This document shows positions 28,495-38,651 of a stretch of 64,000 nucleotides of DNA, piece by piece. Position numbers and translations under genes: made by a program. The stretch's first letter is position 1; every line of letters begins with the position of its first letter. Source of the stretch: JAABQG01 sp963726365 (GTDB taxonomy: Bacteria > Pseudomonadota > Gammaproteobacteria > Burkholderiales > Burkholderiaceae_C); contig CAVSCI010000003.1 of NCBI GenBank assembly GCA_963726365.1, positions 372,001-436,000 of the forward strand. The letters run 5' to 3'. Under the pieces are notes generated by a model. That model saw only the letters and a program-made list of their open reading frames with translations. It ran no database searches and was not told the DNA's origin.

Positions 28495-29253
28495 ATGAGC
28501 CGTTCGATCCGACTTTTCACCTTTGCCGCGCCCTCGCGGTTCTATTGGCTGACCGGCAAGCTGTTGCCCTGGTTGTGGGCAACGGCGGCGCTTTTCGCCA
28601 TCGCCGGGCTTTATATGGGCTTCTTCGTGGCGCCCACCGACGCGACGCAGGGGGACGCCTACCGGATCATCTTCGTCCATGTGCCCGCCGCATGGATGTC
28701 GATGGTGCTCTATCTCGTGATGGCCGGCTGGGCGGTGTTCGGCTGGGCTGCGAACGCAAGGTTGGCCTCGATGGTGGCCCGCGCGCTGGCGCCCACCGGC
28801 GCCATGTTCACCTTTCTCGCGCTCTGGACCGGGGCCCTGTGGGGCAAGCCGACCTGGGGGGCGTGGTGGGTGTGGGATGCCCGCCTGACTTCGGAACTAA
28901 TTCTTCTGTTCCTGTATCTTGGTTATATGGCGCTGGTCGAGTCGATTGACGACGTGCGTCGGGCGGACCATGCCGGCGCCTTGCTGGCCCTGATCGGGGC
29001 CATCAACGTGCCGGTGATCTACTTCTCGGTGCGGTGGTGGAACACCCTGCACCAGGGGGCGACCATCAGCATGACCGCGGCGCCGAAAATGGCGGCCACC
29101 ATGCTCAACGCGATGCTGCTCATGACGATCGCGTTCTGGGCGTATTCGTTTGCGGTGGTGTTCCTGCGCACCCGGGCCATCGTGCTGGAGCGGGAGCGTC
29201 AGGCGCAGTGGGTGATTGATATTGGTCTGAAAGCCCGGGAGGCATCGAAATGA
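28495..29253 (+). CDS. ccmC: Heme transporter CcmC
   Basis: 252 residues from ATG 28495. Six membrane helices surround the WWD heme-handling signature WGKPTWGAWWVWDARLT near residue 115-130. Histidines flank it in FVHVPAAWMSM and WWNTLHQGATIS. CcmC loads heme onto CcmE at the periplasmic face. It overlaps ccmD by 4 nt. Confidence 0.96.
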   Translation: MSRSIRLFTFAAPSRFYWLTGKLLPWLWATAALFAIAGLYMGFFVAPTDATQGDAYRIIFVHVPAAWMSMVLYLVMAGWAVFGWAANARLASMVARALAPTGAMFTFLALWTGALWGKPTWGAWWVWDARLTSELILLFLYLGYMALVESIDDVRRADHAGALLALIGAINVPVIYFSVRWWNTLHQGATISMTAAPKMAATMLNAMLLMTIAFWAYSFAVVFLRTRAIVLERERQAQWVIDIGLKAREASK

Positions 29254-29420
29254 AATGGGGCAGTCTGTCTGAATTTCTGGCCATGGGCGGCTATGGTCTT
29301 TACGTTTGGGGTTCTTACGCCGTGGTGCTGCTGCTGATGGTGGGCGAACCCCTGCTGGCGCAGCACCGTTTCCGCAAGGCGCTTCGCCAGGTCGGTCAAT
29401 CTATTGAAGAGGAAAACTGA
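29250..29420 (+). CDS. ccmD: Heme exporter protein CcmD
   Basis: 56 residues (MKWGSLSEFLAMGGYGLYVW at the start). The pattern FxAMGGYGxYVWxSY before one membrane helix (AVVLLLMVGEP) and a basic C-terminal tail is the CcmD hallmark. It stabilises CcmE within the CcmABC complex. The start overlaps ccmC by 4 nt (ATGA) and the stop is 1 nt before ccmE. Confidence 0.93.
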   Translation: MKWGSLSEFLAMGGYGLYVWGSYAVVLLLMVGEPLLAQHRFRKALRQVGQSIEEEN

Positions 29421-29421
29421 G

Positions 29422-29883
29422 ATGAAAGTCCGTCATAAACGCATGGCGATCGCCGCCGGTGTGCTGTGCGCCGTGGGCGCTGCGGCGGCGCTGGTCATGA
29501 ATGCGTTCCAGAGCAATCTGGTTTTTTTCTACTCACCGACCCAGGTTGAAGCAAAGGAAGCACCTTCCGGTCGCACGTTCCGGCTCGGCGGCCTGGTCGA
29601 GGCCGGCAGTGTGAAGCGTGACGGTGTGGCGGTCAGCTTCGTCGTCACCGACACGGCCAAGTCGGTGCCCGTGGTCTACCAGGGCATCCTGCCGGACCTG
29701 TTCAAGGAAGGCAAAGGCGTTGTGGCCCAGGGGCAGATGAAGGGCAATGTCTTCGAGGCGCGCGAGGTCCTGGCCAAGCATGACGAGAACTACATGCCAC
29801 CCGAGGCAGCTCAGGCGCTCAAGCAGGCGACGACCGTCAATGGCAAGGTGGCGGCTTCAGTCGTGGTGGAGAAAAAACCATGA
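29422..29883 (+). CDS. ccmE: Cytochrome c-type biogenesis heme chaperone CcmE
   Basis: 153 residues from ATG 29422. An N-terminal membrane anchor (MAIAAGVLCAVGAAAALVM) is followed by the OB-fold domain (GRTFRLGGLVEAGSV, VPVVYQGILPDLFKEG). The heme-binding His is in VLAKHDENYMPPE. The C-terminus ends in a flexible tail. It carries heme covalently to CcmF. It overlaps ccmF by 4 nt. Confidence 0.96.
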   Translation: MKVRHKRMAIAAGVLCAVGAAAALVMNAFQSNLVFFYSPTQVEAKEAPSGRTFRLGGLVEAGSVKRDGVAVSFVVTDTAKSVPVVYQGILPDLFKEGKGVVAQGQMKGNVFEAREVLAKHDENYMPPEAAQALKQATTVNGKVAASVVVEKKP

Positions 29884-31863
29884 TTCCGGAAATCGGGCAT
29901 TTCCTGTTGTGGCTGGCGCTGGGTGTCAGCATCGTCATGGGTACGCTGCCGCTGGTCGGCGCGGCGCGCGGCAACCGCGCATGGATGGGGATCGTGCGGC
30001 CGTGCGCCTACGCCTTGCTGGTGCTGGTGGGCCTGGCCTACGTGTGCCTTGCGGCTTCATTTGTCATGCACGACTTTTCGGTACTCAACGTGGCATCGAA
30101 CTCGAACTCCGCGTTGCCCCTGCCATACCGTATCGCGGCATCCTGGGGCAGCCATGAGGGGTCGATGCTTCTGTGGGTGCTCATGCTCAGCATCTGGACC
30201 GGCGCTGTCGCCCGATTCAGCCGGGAACTGCCCCTTCCGGTGGTGGCCCGTACCCTGGCCGTGATGGGCTTGATCAGCGTGGGCTTCCTGCTTTTCATGC
30301 TGTTGACCTCGAACCCGTTCGATCGCCTGTTCCCGGTCCCGGCGGACGGCCGTGACCTGAATCCGCTGCTGCAGGACCCGGGCATGGTGTTTCATCCGCC
30401 CCTGCTGTACATGGGCTACGTCGGCTTCTCCGTGGCCTACTCGTTCGCGATCTCAGCCCTGATCGGCGGCAATCTCGACACCACCTGGGCGCGCTGGACG
30501 CGACCCTGGACCACGGCGGCGTGGGCCTTCCTGACCATCGGCATCGCGCTGGGCAGCTGGTGGGCGTATTACGAACTCGGATGGGGCGGCTGGTGGTTCT
30601 GGGATCCTGTGGAAAACGCCTCGTTCATGCCCTGGCTGGTCGGCACCGCGCTGATCCATTCGCTGGCGGTCACGGAAAAGCGCGGCAGCTTCAAGTCGTG
30701 GACCGTGCTGCTGGCCATCCTGGCGTTTTCGCTCTCGCTGCTCGGAACCTTCCTGGTTCGCTCGGGCGTGCTGTCGTCGGTGCATGCCTTTGCGACCGAT
30801 CCACGCCGCGGCTTGTTCATTCTGGCTTTCCTGACGGTGGCGGTTGGCGCCTCGCTGACGCTTGTACGCCTGGCGCGCGCCCAAGGTCGGCCTCGGAGCC
30901 CGCTTCGCGCTGGTCTCGCGCGAGACGGCGCTGCTGGGCAACAACGTGTTGCTGCTGGTGGCCATGGGCGCTGTGCTGCTGGGCACCCTGTATCCGTTGC
31001 TGCTGGACGCTCTGGGCATGGGGAAGATCTCCGTGGGCCCACCCTACTTTGACGCCGTCTTCATGCCCTTGATGGCACCGACCATCTTCCTCATGGGCAT
31101 CGGGCCGCTGGCCCGCTGGAAAGAGGCCAGCCTGCCTGATCTGGCGCATCGCTTGCGCTGGGCCGCCGGTGTCAGCCTGGTGGTTGCCGTGGCCACCGGC
31201 TGGCTGGCGGGCCGTATCTCGTTTGCCGCGACCATCGGCCTGTTCATGGCCTACTGGATCGTGGCCACGCTGCTGACGGACCTGTACGAACGCCTGCATC
31301 CTGCCGGTTCCAGCTGGAGTGAAGCGCCGCGCCGGGCCCGGCAATTGCCCCGCGCAATGGTCGGCATGATGATTGCCCATCTGGGGGTGGCGGCGTTCTG
31401 CATTGGTGTTTCGATGGTCATGACCTATCAGGTCGAGCGTGACGTCAAGATGGCCATCGGCGACAGCACCACGGTCAACGGCTACACCTTCACCTTCCGG
31501 GGCACCCGCGAGGTGCCGGGGCCGAACTACATGGCCACCCAGGGCCTGATCGAAGTCACCCACAATGGCAACCGCCTGCGCGACATGCGGCCTGAAAAGC
31601 GGGTGTACCGCGTCCAGAACAATCCGATGACCGAGGCGGCGATCGCCACCGGCTTCACCCGCGACCTGTACGTGTCACTTGGCGAACCCGTGGGGGGGGG
31701 CGACTGGATCGTGCGTGTCTACGTCAAGCCCTTCATCGACTGGATCTGGGGCGGCTGCCTGATCATGGCGCTGGGCGGCGTGCTCGCGGCGACCGACCGG
31801 CGTTACCGGGTGCGCAGGCGCGCGGAGGAGACCGGCACCATGCTGGTGGGGGCCGCGGCATGA
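29880..31863 (+). CDS. ccmF: Cytochrome c heme lyase CcmF (frameshifted)
   Basis: About 660 residues. It is a large polytopic membrane protein with the WWD domain ELGWGGWWFWDPVENASFMPW near residue 235, and conserved HPPLLYMGYVG and PVWFWG-like surroundings. The C-terminal half includes the periplasmic beta-rich region (YTFTFRGTREVPGPNYMATQG). The frame breaks near 30863: CTGACGCTTGTACGCC has one extra T. Removing it restores TLYAWRAPKVGLGARFALVSRE. CcmF ligates heme to apocytochrome c, and the rest of the operon is intact, so a sequence error is more likely than a dead gene. Confidence 0.93.
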
Positions 31864-32391
31864 AGAAGCTGAAGTTCCTGATTCCTCTGGGCATATTCCT
31901 GGGGCTCGTCGCCTTTCTCATGGCCGGCCTGTGGCCTGGACCCCCGGGAAGTGCCGTCGCCGCTGATCGGCAAGCCGGCGCCGGCCTTCGACCTGCCACG
32001 ACTGGATGACCCGGGGCAGCGAATCCGCAGGGAAGACCTGATCGGCAAGGTGTGGATGCTCAACGTCTGGGCGTCCTGGTGCGCGGCCTGCCGCGACGAG
32101 CACCCCTATCTGGTGGAGCTGGCCGCGCGCAAGCTGGTCCCGATCTACGGCCTGAACTACAAGGACACGCGCCAGGCCGGGCAGCAGACGTTGTCGCGCT
32201 TCGGCGACCCCTACGTGGCCTCGCTGTTCGATGCCGACGGGCGGGTGGGGATTGACTGGGGGGTTTATGGCGTGCCGGAGACCTTCGTCATCGACCGGCA
32301 AGGCATCATCCGGATGAAGCACATCGGGCCGGTGACGCCTGAGGTGATCCGCAACAAGATCGAACCCCTGGTGAGGCAACTCAATGGCTAG
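31860..32391 (+). CDS. ccmG: Thiol:disulfide interchange protein CcmG/DsbE (frameshifted)
   Basis: About 176 residues. ATG 31860 overlaps the ccmF stop, giving the membrane anchor MKKLKFLIPLGIFLGLVAFL. The thioredoxin fold follows, with LIGKPAPAFDLP, active site WASWCAACRDEHP and the cis-Pro region GVYGVPETFVID. Near 31935 one extra base in CTGTGGCCTGGAC separates the anchor (MAGLW) from LDPREVPSPLIGK; deletion of a C joins them. It reduces the apocytochrome CxxCH thiols together with CcmH. It overlaps ccmH by 8 nt. Confidence 0.92.
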
Positions 32392-32848
32392 ATGGATACT
32401 GATCCTGACCCTGGCGCTGCTGGCCGGCTGGACCCAGGCGAAAGAGGCGGCGCCCGCGGCCGAAGACCCGGTTCTCGAGGCCCGCATGCTGCGCATTGCC
32501 TCCGAGCTGCGTTGCCTCGTGTGCCAGAACCAGACCATCGCCGACTCCCACGCCGAGCTCGCCGTGGACCTGCGCAACCAGGTCAAGGACATGCTCAAGC
32601 GCGGCGATTCCGACCAGATGATCATCGACTACATGACCGCCCGCTACGGCGATTTCGTCCTGTACCGCCCGCCATTGAAGGGCACGACGTACATCCTCTG
32701 GTTCGGACCCGCGCTGCTGCTGGTGGGTGGCCTCGGCGCCTTGCTGCTGGTCCTGCGGCGGCGCAGCCGGCTTTCCCCGGATCAATTCGAGCCCGACCCG
32801 GACGGAGAGCCCTTCGTCGCTGATTCAGATACCAAACCGGCCAAGTGA
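32384..32848 (+). CDS. ccmH: Cytochrome c-type biogenesis protein CcmH
   Basis: 154 residues with a signal peptide (MARWILILTLALLAGWTQA). The redox motif RCLVCQNQ lies near residue 43 in the ELRCLVCQNQTIADSHAELAVDLR block. MTARYGDFVLYRPPLKG and a C-terminal membrane helix (ILWFGPALLLVGGLGALLLVLRR) follow. It handles apocytochrome c thiols for CcmF. The separate CcmI gene is downstream, so this is the short CcmH form. Confidence 0.95.
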   Translation: MARWILILTLALLAGWTQAKEAAPAAEDPVLEARMLRIASELRCLVCQNQTIADSHAELAVDLRNQVKDMLKRGDSDQMIIDYMTARYGDFVLYRPPLKGTTYILWFGPALLLVGGLGALLLVLRRRSRLSPDQFEPDPDGEPFVADSDTKPAK

Positions 32849-32864
32849 GCGCGCAAAGACTCCC

Positions 32865-34112
32865 ATGACAGAATCGATTTCAAGTCTCAAACAAAAACTG
32901 CAGCAGCTCAAGGCCTTGCATGCCAGTGGCACGCTCTCGGCGGCGAAGTATGAAGAAAGCCGGGCCGACCTGGAGCGCCGCCTGGTGGACCAGGTCATGC
33001 GGGGTGATCATGCGGCCAAGGACAAGGCGCAAGCGAAATCGGGCAGCGGCGTCGCAAGGCCGGTCGAGATTTCCGCGAACGCAGCCCAGGGGGAGCCGCA
33101 AACGTTTTCTCGGGGATCGTGGGCGGCATTGGCGTGCGGCATCCTGCTTTTTGCGGTCGCAGGTTATGCGTGGAAGGGAGAGCCTGCCTTGCTGGCGGGA
33201 GTGCCCGCAGTCGCGGCGCGAGGAGAGCCCGGCGAGGCTGACGGCGGTTCACATGCAACCGGCGTGGAGCAGATCGCCGCGATGGTTGACAAGCTGGCGC
33301 AACGGATGAAAGAGCGCCCTGACGACCCGGAAGGCTGGGCCATGCTGGCACGGTCCTACACCGTGCTGGGACGGCATGGCGAGGCGATGAAGTCGTACGA
33401 AAAGGCGATCGCCCTTCGAGGCGATGACGCAGCGCTTATGGTGGACTATGCTGATTCCCTGGCCATGAACAACAACCGCAGCCTGGCCGGTGAACCGATG
33501 AAGTGGGTCGACAAGGCCCTGAAACTGGATCCGAACAACCTCAAGGGATTGTCGCTGGCAGGAACGGCGGCCTTTCTGTCCGGGGACTATGCCGGGGCCG
33601 TCAAGTACTGGGAGAAGGTTGTTGCCATTGGCCCGGCCGACAGTGTCTTCGTCCAGCAGGTGCAGGGCGGCATCGTCGAGGCGCGGGAACTGGGCAAGTT
33701 GCCGGCCGCCAAACCCCTGGCACAGGCACCGGCAACCGCCGCAGAGGCACCCGTGGCCCTGTCCGGCAAGACGGTCAGCGGCACCGTGTCGCTGGCCCCG
33801 GCGCTGGCCAAGCTGGCCTCACCGGACGATACCGTGTTCGTTCTTGCGCGGGCAGCCGAAGGGCGGGGCATGCCGCTGGCCATCCTGCGCAAGAAGGTCA
33901 GTGACTTGCCGATCACTTTCACTCTCGACGACAGTTCATCCATGTCGCCAGCGGCCACGCTGTCGGCGGCGGGTACCGTTATCGTGGTCGCACGAATCAG
34001 CAAGAGCGGCAACGCGATGCCGCAAGGCGGCGATATGTCCGGGCAGACCGGGCCGGTCGCCGTGGGCACCTCTCAGCTCAAGATCGAAATCCGGGACGTC
34101 TTCAAGCCTTGA
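32865..34112 (+). CDS. ccmI: Cytochrome c-type biogenesis protein CcmI (TPR)
   Basis: 415 residues from ATG 32865. A short cytoplasmic segment (LKQKLQQLKALHASGTLSAA, with a Y-E-E-S-R-A-D-L-E-R pattern) precedes one membrane helix (WAALACGILLFAVAGYAW). TPR repeats span about 130-260 (DDPEGWAMLARSYTVLGRHGEAMKSYEKA and two further copies). A C-terminal beta domain ends in IEIRDVFKP. It chaperones apocytochrome c to CcmF/CcmH. It is the last gene of the ccm operon. The usual first of two N-terminal helices is missing, giving a shorter head. Confidence 0.92.
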   Translation: MTESISSLKQKLQQLKALHASGTLSAAKYEESRADLERRLVDQVMRGDHAAKDKAQAKSGSGVARPVEISANAAQGEPQTFSRGSWAALACGILLFAVAGYAWKGEPALLAGVPAVAARGEPGEADGGSHATGVEQIAAMVDKLAQRMKERPDDPEGWAMLARSYTVLGRHGEAMKSYEKAIALRGDDAALMVDYADSLAMNNNRSLAGEPMKWVDKALKLDPNNLKGLSLAGTAAFLSGDYAGAVKYWEKVVAIGPADSVFVQQVQGGIVEARELGKLPAAKPLAQAPATAAEAPVALSGKTVSGTVSLAPALAKLASPDDTVFVLARAAEGRGMPLAILRKKVSDLPITFTLDDSSSMSPAATLSAAGTVIVVARISKSGNAMPQGGDMSGQTGPVAVGTSQLKIEIRDVFKP

Positions 34113-34159
34113 CCGACTTCGGGTTTCGGCCGTCTGGCCAAAGGGGCCTCGTCAGCCCG

Positions 34160-34456
34160 TCAACGATCCTCTTGCGCGGGGTTCGCAATGGGCCCGGGCG
34201 CGGCCGACGGTGGCGTGTTTTCAACTGTGGCCAGGGCTGCTTCTGCGTGTCGCCGCTCTAGCGCTGCCTTCTCCCGCACCTTGTTCGCCTTGCGCCGCGC
34301 CGGCGCGCCCATCAGGTAGACCACCAGTGCCACCGGGCCAAGTCCGTACAGCAGGAACGTGATGATGCCGCCCAGCACAGTGCCGGTGGTGTTCGTGGCC
34401 TCGGCCACGGCCATCATGAGCGCGACATACAACCAGGCGATGGGAACGATGTACAT
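34160..34456 (-). CDS. Small membrane protein, hypothetical
   Basis: 98 residues. Two membrane helices (IVPIAWLYVALMMAVAEA and GGIITFLLYGLGPVALVVYLMG) are followed by a charged, Ala-rich cytoplasmic tail (RRKANKVREKAALERRHAEA). No known domain. Convergent with ccmI and divergent from phaC. Confidence 0.7.
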   Translation of the reverse strand: MYIVPIAWLYVALMMAVAEATNTTGTVLGGIITFLLYGLGPVALVVYLMGAPARRKANKVREKAALERRHAEAALATVENTPPSAAPGPIANPAQEDR

Positions 34457-34503
34457 GGAGAAACAGGCTTATGGCCGAAATGTCAGAATGTTGAAGGGGA
34501 AGT

Positions 34504-34518
34504 CCTGAGATACTCAGG
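34504..34518. promoter_or_regulatory. Perfect inverted repeat upstream of phaC
   Basis: CCTGAG-ATA-CTCAGG, followed by GTTTTT, lies 37 nt before the phaC start. It could be an operator or a small hairpin in the phaC leader. No regulator is identified. Confidence 0.3.
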
Positions 34519-34554
34519 GTTTTTACCAATAATTCGAATGCACCTGGAGACAGC

Positions 34555-36289
34555 ATGAACGCGGAACCTACCGAGATCTGGGCGCAAGCCGCCGAACAAT
34601 TCCAGCAAAGTATGGCCGAAAGCTGGAAGAACGCCTTCCAGTCCTTTCAGAACATGGATCTGGGCGGCCTGCAGCCCGATGGGGCAGTGATGGCAAAGCT
34701 ACCGGGCGCGCCAAAGGTTCAGTTGTCGCCCGCACGCCTGCAGGAACTTCAGCAACAATACCTGAAGGATGCCTCCGAGCTATGGAGTCAGGGGCTCGAA
34801 GGAGCGCCGGTGGTCAAGGATCGCCGCTTTTCCGCCGAAGCCTGGGGCAGCAACCCGATGGCGGCTTTTTCGGCCGCCACCTATTTGCTCAATTCCCGCA
34901 CTCTCATGGGACTGGCCGAAGCGGTGGAGGGCGATGCCAAGACGAAGAACCGCATCCGGTTTGCCGTGGAGCAGTGGATGGCCGCGTCAGCACCCAGCAA
35001 CTTCCTGGCCATGAACGCCGATGCGCAGAAAAAGGCGATCGACACAAAAGGCGAGAGCATTGCCAAGGGCATGCAGAACCTGCTGAACGACATCAAGCTG
35101 GGCCATGTGTCCATGACCGACGAGAGTCTCTTCGAGGTCGGCCGCAACGTCGCCACGACCGAAGGTGCCGTGGTGTTCGAGAACGAACTGTTCCAGCTGA
35201 TCGAATACAAGCCGCTGACGGCCAAGGTGTACGAGAAGACCTTTCCTTCTCATACCGCCCTGCATCAACAAGTACTACATCCTGGACCTGCAGCCCGAGA
35301 ATTCGGTGATCCGTTACGCGGTTTCCCAGGGGCATCGCACTTTTGTGGTGAGCTGGCGCAATCCCGACAAGTCGATGGCCAGCAAGACCTGGGACGACTA
35401 CATCGAGGACGCCGCCATCAAGGCGATCCACACGGTTCAGGACATCACGGGCAGCGAAAAGATCAACACGCTCGGTTTCTGCGTCGGGGGCACCATCCTG
35501 AGCACGGCGCTCGCGGTGCTGGCCGAGCGGGGCGAAAAGCCGGCCGCCAGCGCGACGCTGCTGACCACGCTGGTGGACTTCACCGACACCGGAATTCTGG
35601 ATGTGTTCATTGACGAAAACTTCGTCAAGTACCGCGAAATGCAGATGGGCAAGGGCGGTCTGCTCAAGGGGCAGGACCTTTCGTCCACTTTCAGTTTCCT
35701 GCGCCCGAACGACCTGGTCTGGAACTACGTGGTGGGCAACTACCTCAAGGGGGAAACGCCCCCGCCTTTCGACCTGCTTTACTGGAACAGCGACAGCACC
35801 AATCTGCCGGGCCCCTGGTACGCTTGGTACCTGCGAAATACCTACCTCGAGAACAACCTGGTCAAGCCCGGGCGGGCCACGGTCTGCGGCGTCAAGGTCG
35901 ACCTGAACAAGGTTGATCTGCCGATGTACATCTACGGCTCGCGCGAAGACCATATCGTTCCCATTGGCGGCTCGTACGCTTCCACCCAGGTCTTCCCGGG
36001 CAAGAAACGTTTTGTCATGGGGGCCTCGGGCCATATCGCCGGCGTGATCAACCCGCCGGCGGCGAAGAAGCGCAGCCACTGGACGCGTGACGACGGCAAG
36101 TTCCCGAAGACCGCCAACGAGTGGATTGGCGGCGCCAAGGAAGCGCCGGGCAGCTGGTGGACCGACTGGTCCAACTGGCTCAAGAGCCATGCGGGCAAGC
36201 AGGTTGCCGCGCCCAAGGGCTACGGCAAAGGCACAAAGTACAAGGCGATCGAGCCCGCGCCCGGCCGTTACGTCAAGGCCAAGGCCTGA
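34555..36289 (+). CDS. phaC: Class I polyhydroxyalkanoate synthase PhaC (frameshifted)
   Basis: About 577 residues, the normal class I length. The N-terminal domain (MNAEPTEIWAQAAEQFQQSM) is followed by the alpha/beta-hydrolase core: lipase-like box GFCVGGT with the catalytic Cys, Asp in DHIVPIGG-type context, and His in GASGHIAGVINPP. It polymerises (R)-3-hydroxybutyryl-CoA on granules. Near 35238 one extra A in GAGAAGACCTTTCC breaks the frame; without it the sequence reads KPFLLIPPCINKYYILDLQPEN, the conserved block of the family. It heads a phaCAB cluster. Confidence 0.94.
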
Positions 36290-36323
36290 AATCAAGAGAT
36301 CGATTTAACTGGAGACTGAAAAA

Positions 36324-37502
36324 ATGGAAGACATCGTTATCGTTTCAGCCGCACGCACCGCCGTCGGCAAGTTTGGCGGCGCGCTCGCCAAGACGCCGGC
36401 CACCGAGCTCGGCGCCATCGTGATCCGTGAGGCGCTGGCCCGTGCCAACGTCGGGCTGGACCAGGTCGGCGAAGTCATCATGGGCCAGGTGCTGGCGGCG
36501 GGGGCCGGACAAAATCCCGCCCGCCAGGCTGGCTTGAAGGCGGGCGTCGCCCGGGAAACCCCAGCGCTGACCATCAATGCGGTGTGCGGCTCCGGCCTGA
36601 AGGCCGTCATGCTGGCCGCACAGGCGGTGGCCTGGGGCGACAGCGAGATCGTGGTGGCTGGTGGCCAGGAAAACATGAGCGCCAGCCCGCATGTGCTGCT
36701 GGGTTCGCGTGACGGCCAGCGCATGGGCGACTGGAAGATGATCGACTCGATGATCGTTGACGGCCTTTGGGACGTTTACAACCAGTACCACATGGGCGTG
36801 ACCGCCGAGAACGTGGCCAAGGCCTATGGCATCAGCCGCGACATGCAGGATGCACTGGCGCTGGCCAGCCAGACCAAGGCGGCTGCTGCGCAGGCCGCCG
36901 GGCGATTCAACGACGAAATCGTCACCGTCTCGCTGGCCCAGAAGAAGGGCGACCCGATCCTTTTCAATGCCGACGAATTCATCAACAAGAAGACCAGTGC
37001 AGAAGCCCTGGCGGGCCTGCGCCCGGCCTTTGACAAGACGGGCAGCGTGACCGCCGGCAATGCCTCGGGCATCAATGATGGCGCCGCCGCCGTGGTCGTG
37101 ATGACGGCGAAGAAGGCCGCCGCTCTGGGCCTGAAGCCTCTGGCACGCATCGCCGCCTTCGGCACCAGTGGACTGGACCCCGCAATCATGGGCATGGGCC
37201 CGGTGTCGGCGTCGCGCAAGGCGCTGACGCGCGCGGGCTGGAATGTCGCGGATGTGGATCTGTTCGAACTCAACGAAGCCTTTGCCGCGCAGGCCTGTGC
37301 CGTGAACAAGGAACTGGCCATCGATCCGGCCAAGGTGAACGTGAACGGTGGCGCCATCGCCATCGGGCACCCGATCGGCGCCTCCGGCTGCCGCATTCTG
37401 GTCACGCTGCTGCACGAGATGCAACGCCGCGACGCGAAGAAGGGCCTGGCCGCGCTGTGCATTGGCGGCGGCATGGGGGTTTCCCTCGCACTGGAGCGCT
37501 GA
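36324..37502 (+). CDS. phaA: Acetyl-CoA C-acetyltransferase (beta-ketothiolase) PhaA
   Basis: 392 residues. The thiolase active-site Cys88 lies in NAVCGSGLKAV, with His in IAIGHPIGASGCRILVTL and the second Cys in ALCIGGGMG. It condenses two acetyl-CoA to acetoacetyl-CoA, the first step of polyhydroxybutyrate synthesis. The gene lies between phaC and phaB with a 34-nt gap after phaC. Confidence 0.96.
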   Translation: MEDIVIVSAARTAVGKFGGALAKTPATELGAIVIREALARANVGLDQVGEVIMGQVLAAGAGQNPARQAGLKAGVARETPALTINAVCGSGLKAVMLAAQAVAWGDSEIVVAGGQENMSASPHVLLGSRDGQRMGDWKMIDSMIVDGLWDVYNQYHMGVTAENVAKAYGISRDMQDALALASQTKAAAAQAAGRFNDEIVTVSLAQKKGDPILFNADEFINKKTSAEALAGLRPAFDKTGSVTAGNASGINDGAAAVVVMTAKKAAALGLKPLARIAAFGTSGLDPAIMGMGPVSASRKALTRAGWNVADVDLFELNEAFAAQACAVNKELAIDPAKVNVNGGAIAIGHPIGASGCRILVTLLHEMQRRDAKKGLAALCIGGGMGVSLALER

Positions 37503-37582
37503 GTTAGGGTTAACAATGCGGGCGGCGCCCGGTTTCCGGGTGCGACCAGATATCATTTTTGTAGAAAACAGAGGAGCAAGTC

Positions 37583-38320
37583 ATGAATCAAAAAGTAGCG
37601 TACGTCACCGGCGGCATGGGTGGCATCGGAACCGCCATCTGCCAGCGCCTGCACAAGGACGGCTTCAAGGTCATCGCCGGCTGCGGCCCCACGCGCGACC
37701 ACGCCAAGTGGATTGCCGAGCAGGCCGCCGAAGGCTATACGTTTTACGCCTCGGTCGGCAACGTCGGCAGCTGGGACTCCACCGTGGAGGCCTTCAGCAA
37801 GGCCAAGGCAGAACACGGCCCGATCGACGTGCTGGTCAACAACGCCGGCATCACGCGCGACCGCATGTTCCTGAAGATGACACGCGAAGATTGGGACGAA
37901 GTCATTGACACCAACCTCAACAGCATGTTCAACGTGACCAAGCAGGTTGTGCCGGAGATGGTGCAAAAAGGGTGGGGCCGCATCATCCAGATTTCATCGG
38001 TCAATGGCAACAAGGGCCAGGCCGGCCAGACCAACTACTCGGCGGCCAAGGCCGGCATGCACGGTTTTTCCATGGCGCTCGCGCAGGAGCTGGCCAACAA
38101 GGGCGTGACGGTCAACACCGTGAGCCCCGGGTATATCGGCACCGACATGGTCAAGGCGATCCGCCATGACGTGCTGGCCCAGATCATCGCCACGGTGCCG
38201 GTCAAGCGCCTGGGCGAGCCCAGCGAGATCGCCTCCATCATCGCCTGGCTGGCGTCCGACGAAGGTGGCTATGCCACCGGCGCTGACTTCTCGGTCAACG
38301 GCGGCCTGCACATGGGCTGA
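37583..38320 (+). CDS. phaB: Acetoacetyl-CoA reductase PhaB
   Basis: 245 residues, short-chain dehydrogenase. The cofactor loop is VTGGMGGIGTAICQRL; NNAG is near residue 88; the catalytic YSAAKAG follows INGNKGQAGQTN-type sequence. The C-terminus ATGADFSVNGGLHMG is typical of PhaB. It reduces acetoacetyl-CoA to (R)-3-hydroxybutyryl-CoA with NADPH for PhaC. A good terminator follows. Confidence 0.96.
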   Translation: MNQKVAYVTGGMGGIGTAICQRLHKDGFKVIAGCGPTRDHAKWIAEQAAEGYTFYASVGNVGSWDSTVEAFSKAKAEHGPIDVLVNNAGITRDRMFLKMTREDWDEVIDTNLNSMFNVTKQVVPEMVQKGWGRIIQISSVNGNKGQAGQTNYSAAKAGMHGFSMALAQELANKGVTVNTVSPGYIGTDMVKAIRHDVLAQIIATVPVKRLGEPSEIASIIAWLASDEGGYATGADFSVNGGLHMG

Positions 38321-38651
38321 CGTGGTTCGACCGAGGCGCATCTTCGCAAGGCGCCTCGGTTCACAGATCTAGAGCCCCACGCTGTGGGGCTTTTTTTTGC
38401 CAGGTGCAGGGACTGCGCCATCGCAACCGCCAGTAAGGGAAGCGACCTGAAGGCCGCTTTCCCGACGATTTCGGTCTGGTCGGCCGTTGCGGTCAGTTGC
38501 ATTGGCGTGCGGATATTGCCGCAGTGCAAAATGTCCTGGCGACGCTCAAAGGACGAGGCAAAGTCACAGGCGCTGATCAGGTTTGGCTTGCTTCGCGTCG
38601 TGAGCTGAATGCACCTTCAAACCCCCAGGACACACTGTTCATTTCAACTTC
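38321..38651. other. Intergenic region after phaB
   Basis: About 330 bases. It holds the phaB terminator; no other feature or gene is supported. Confidence 0.5.
38371..38397 (+). terminator. Rho-independent terminator of phaCAB
   Basis: AGAGCCCCAC-GCT-GTGGGGCT followed by eight T residues, 50 nt past the phaB stop. Confidence 0.92.
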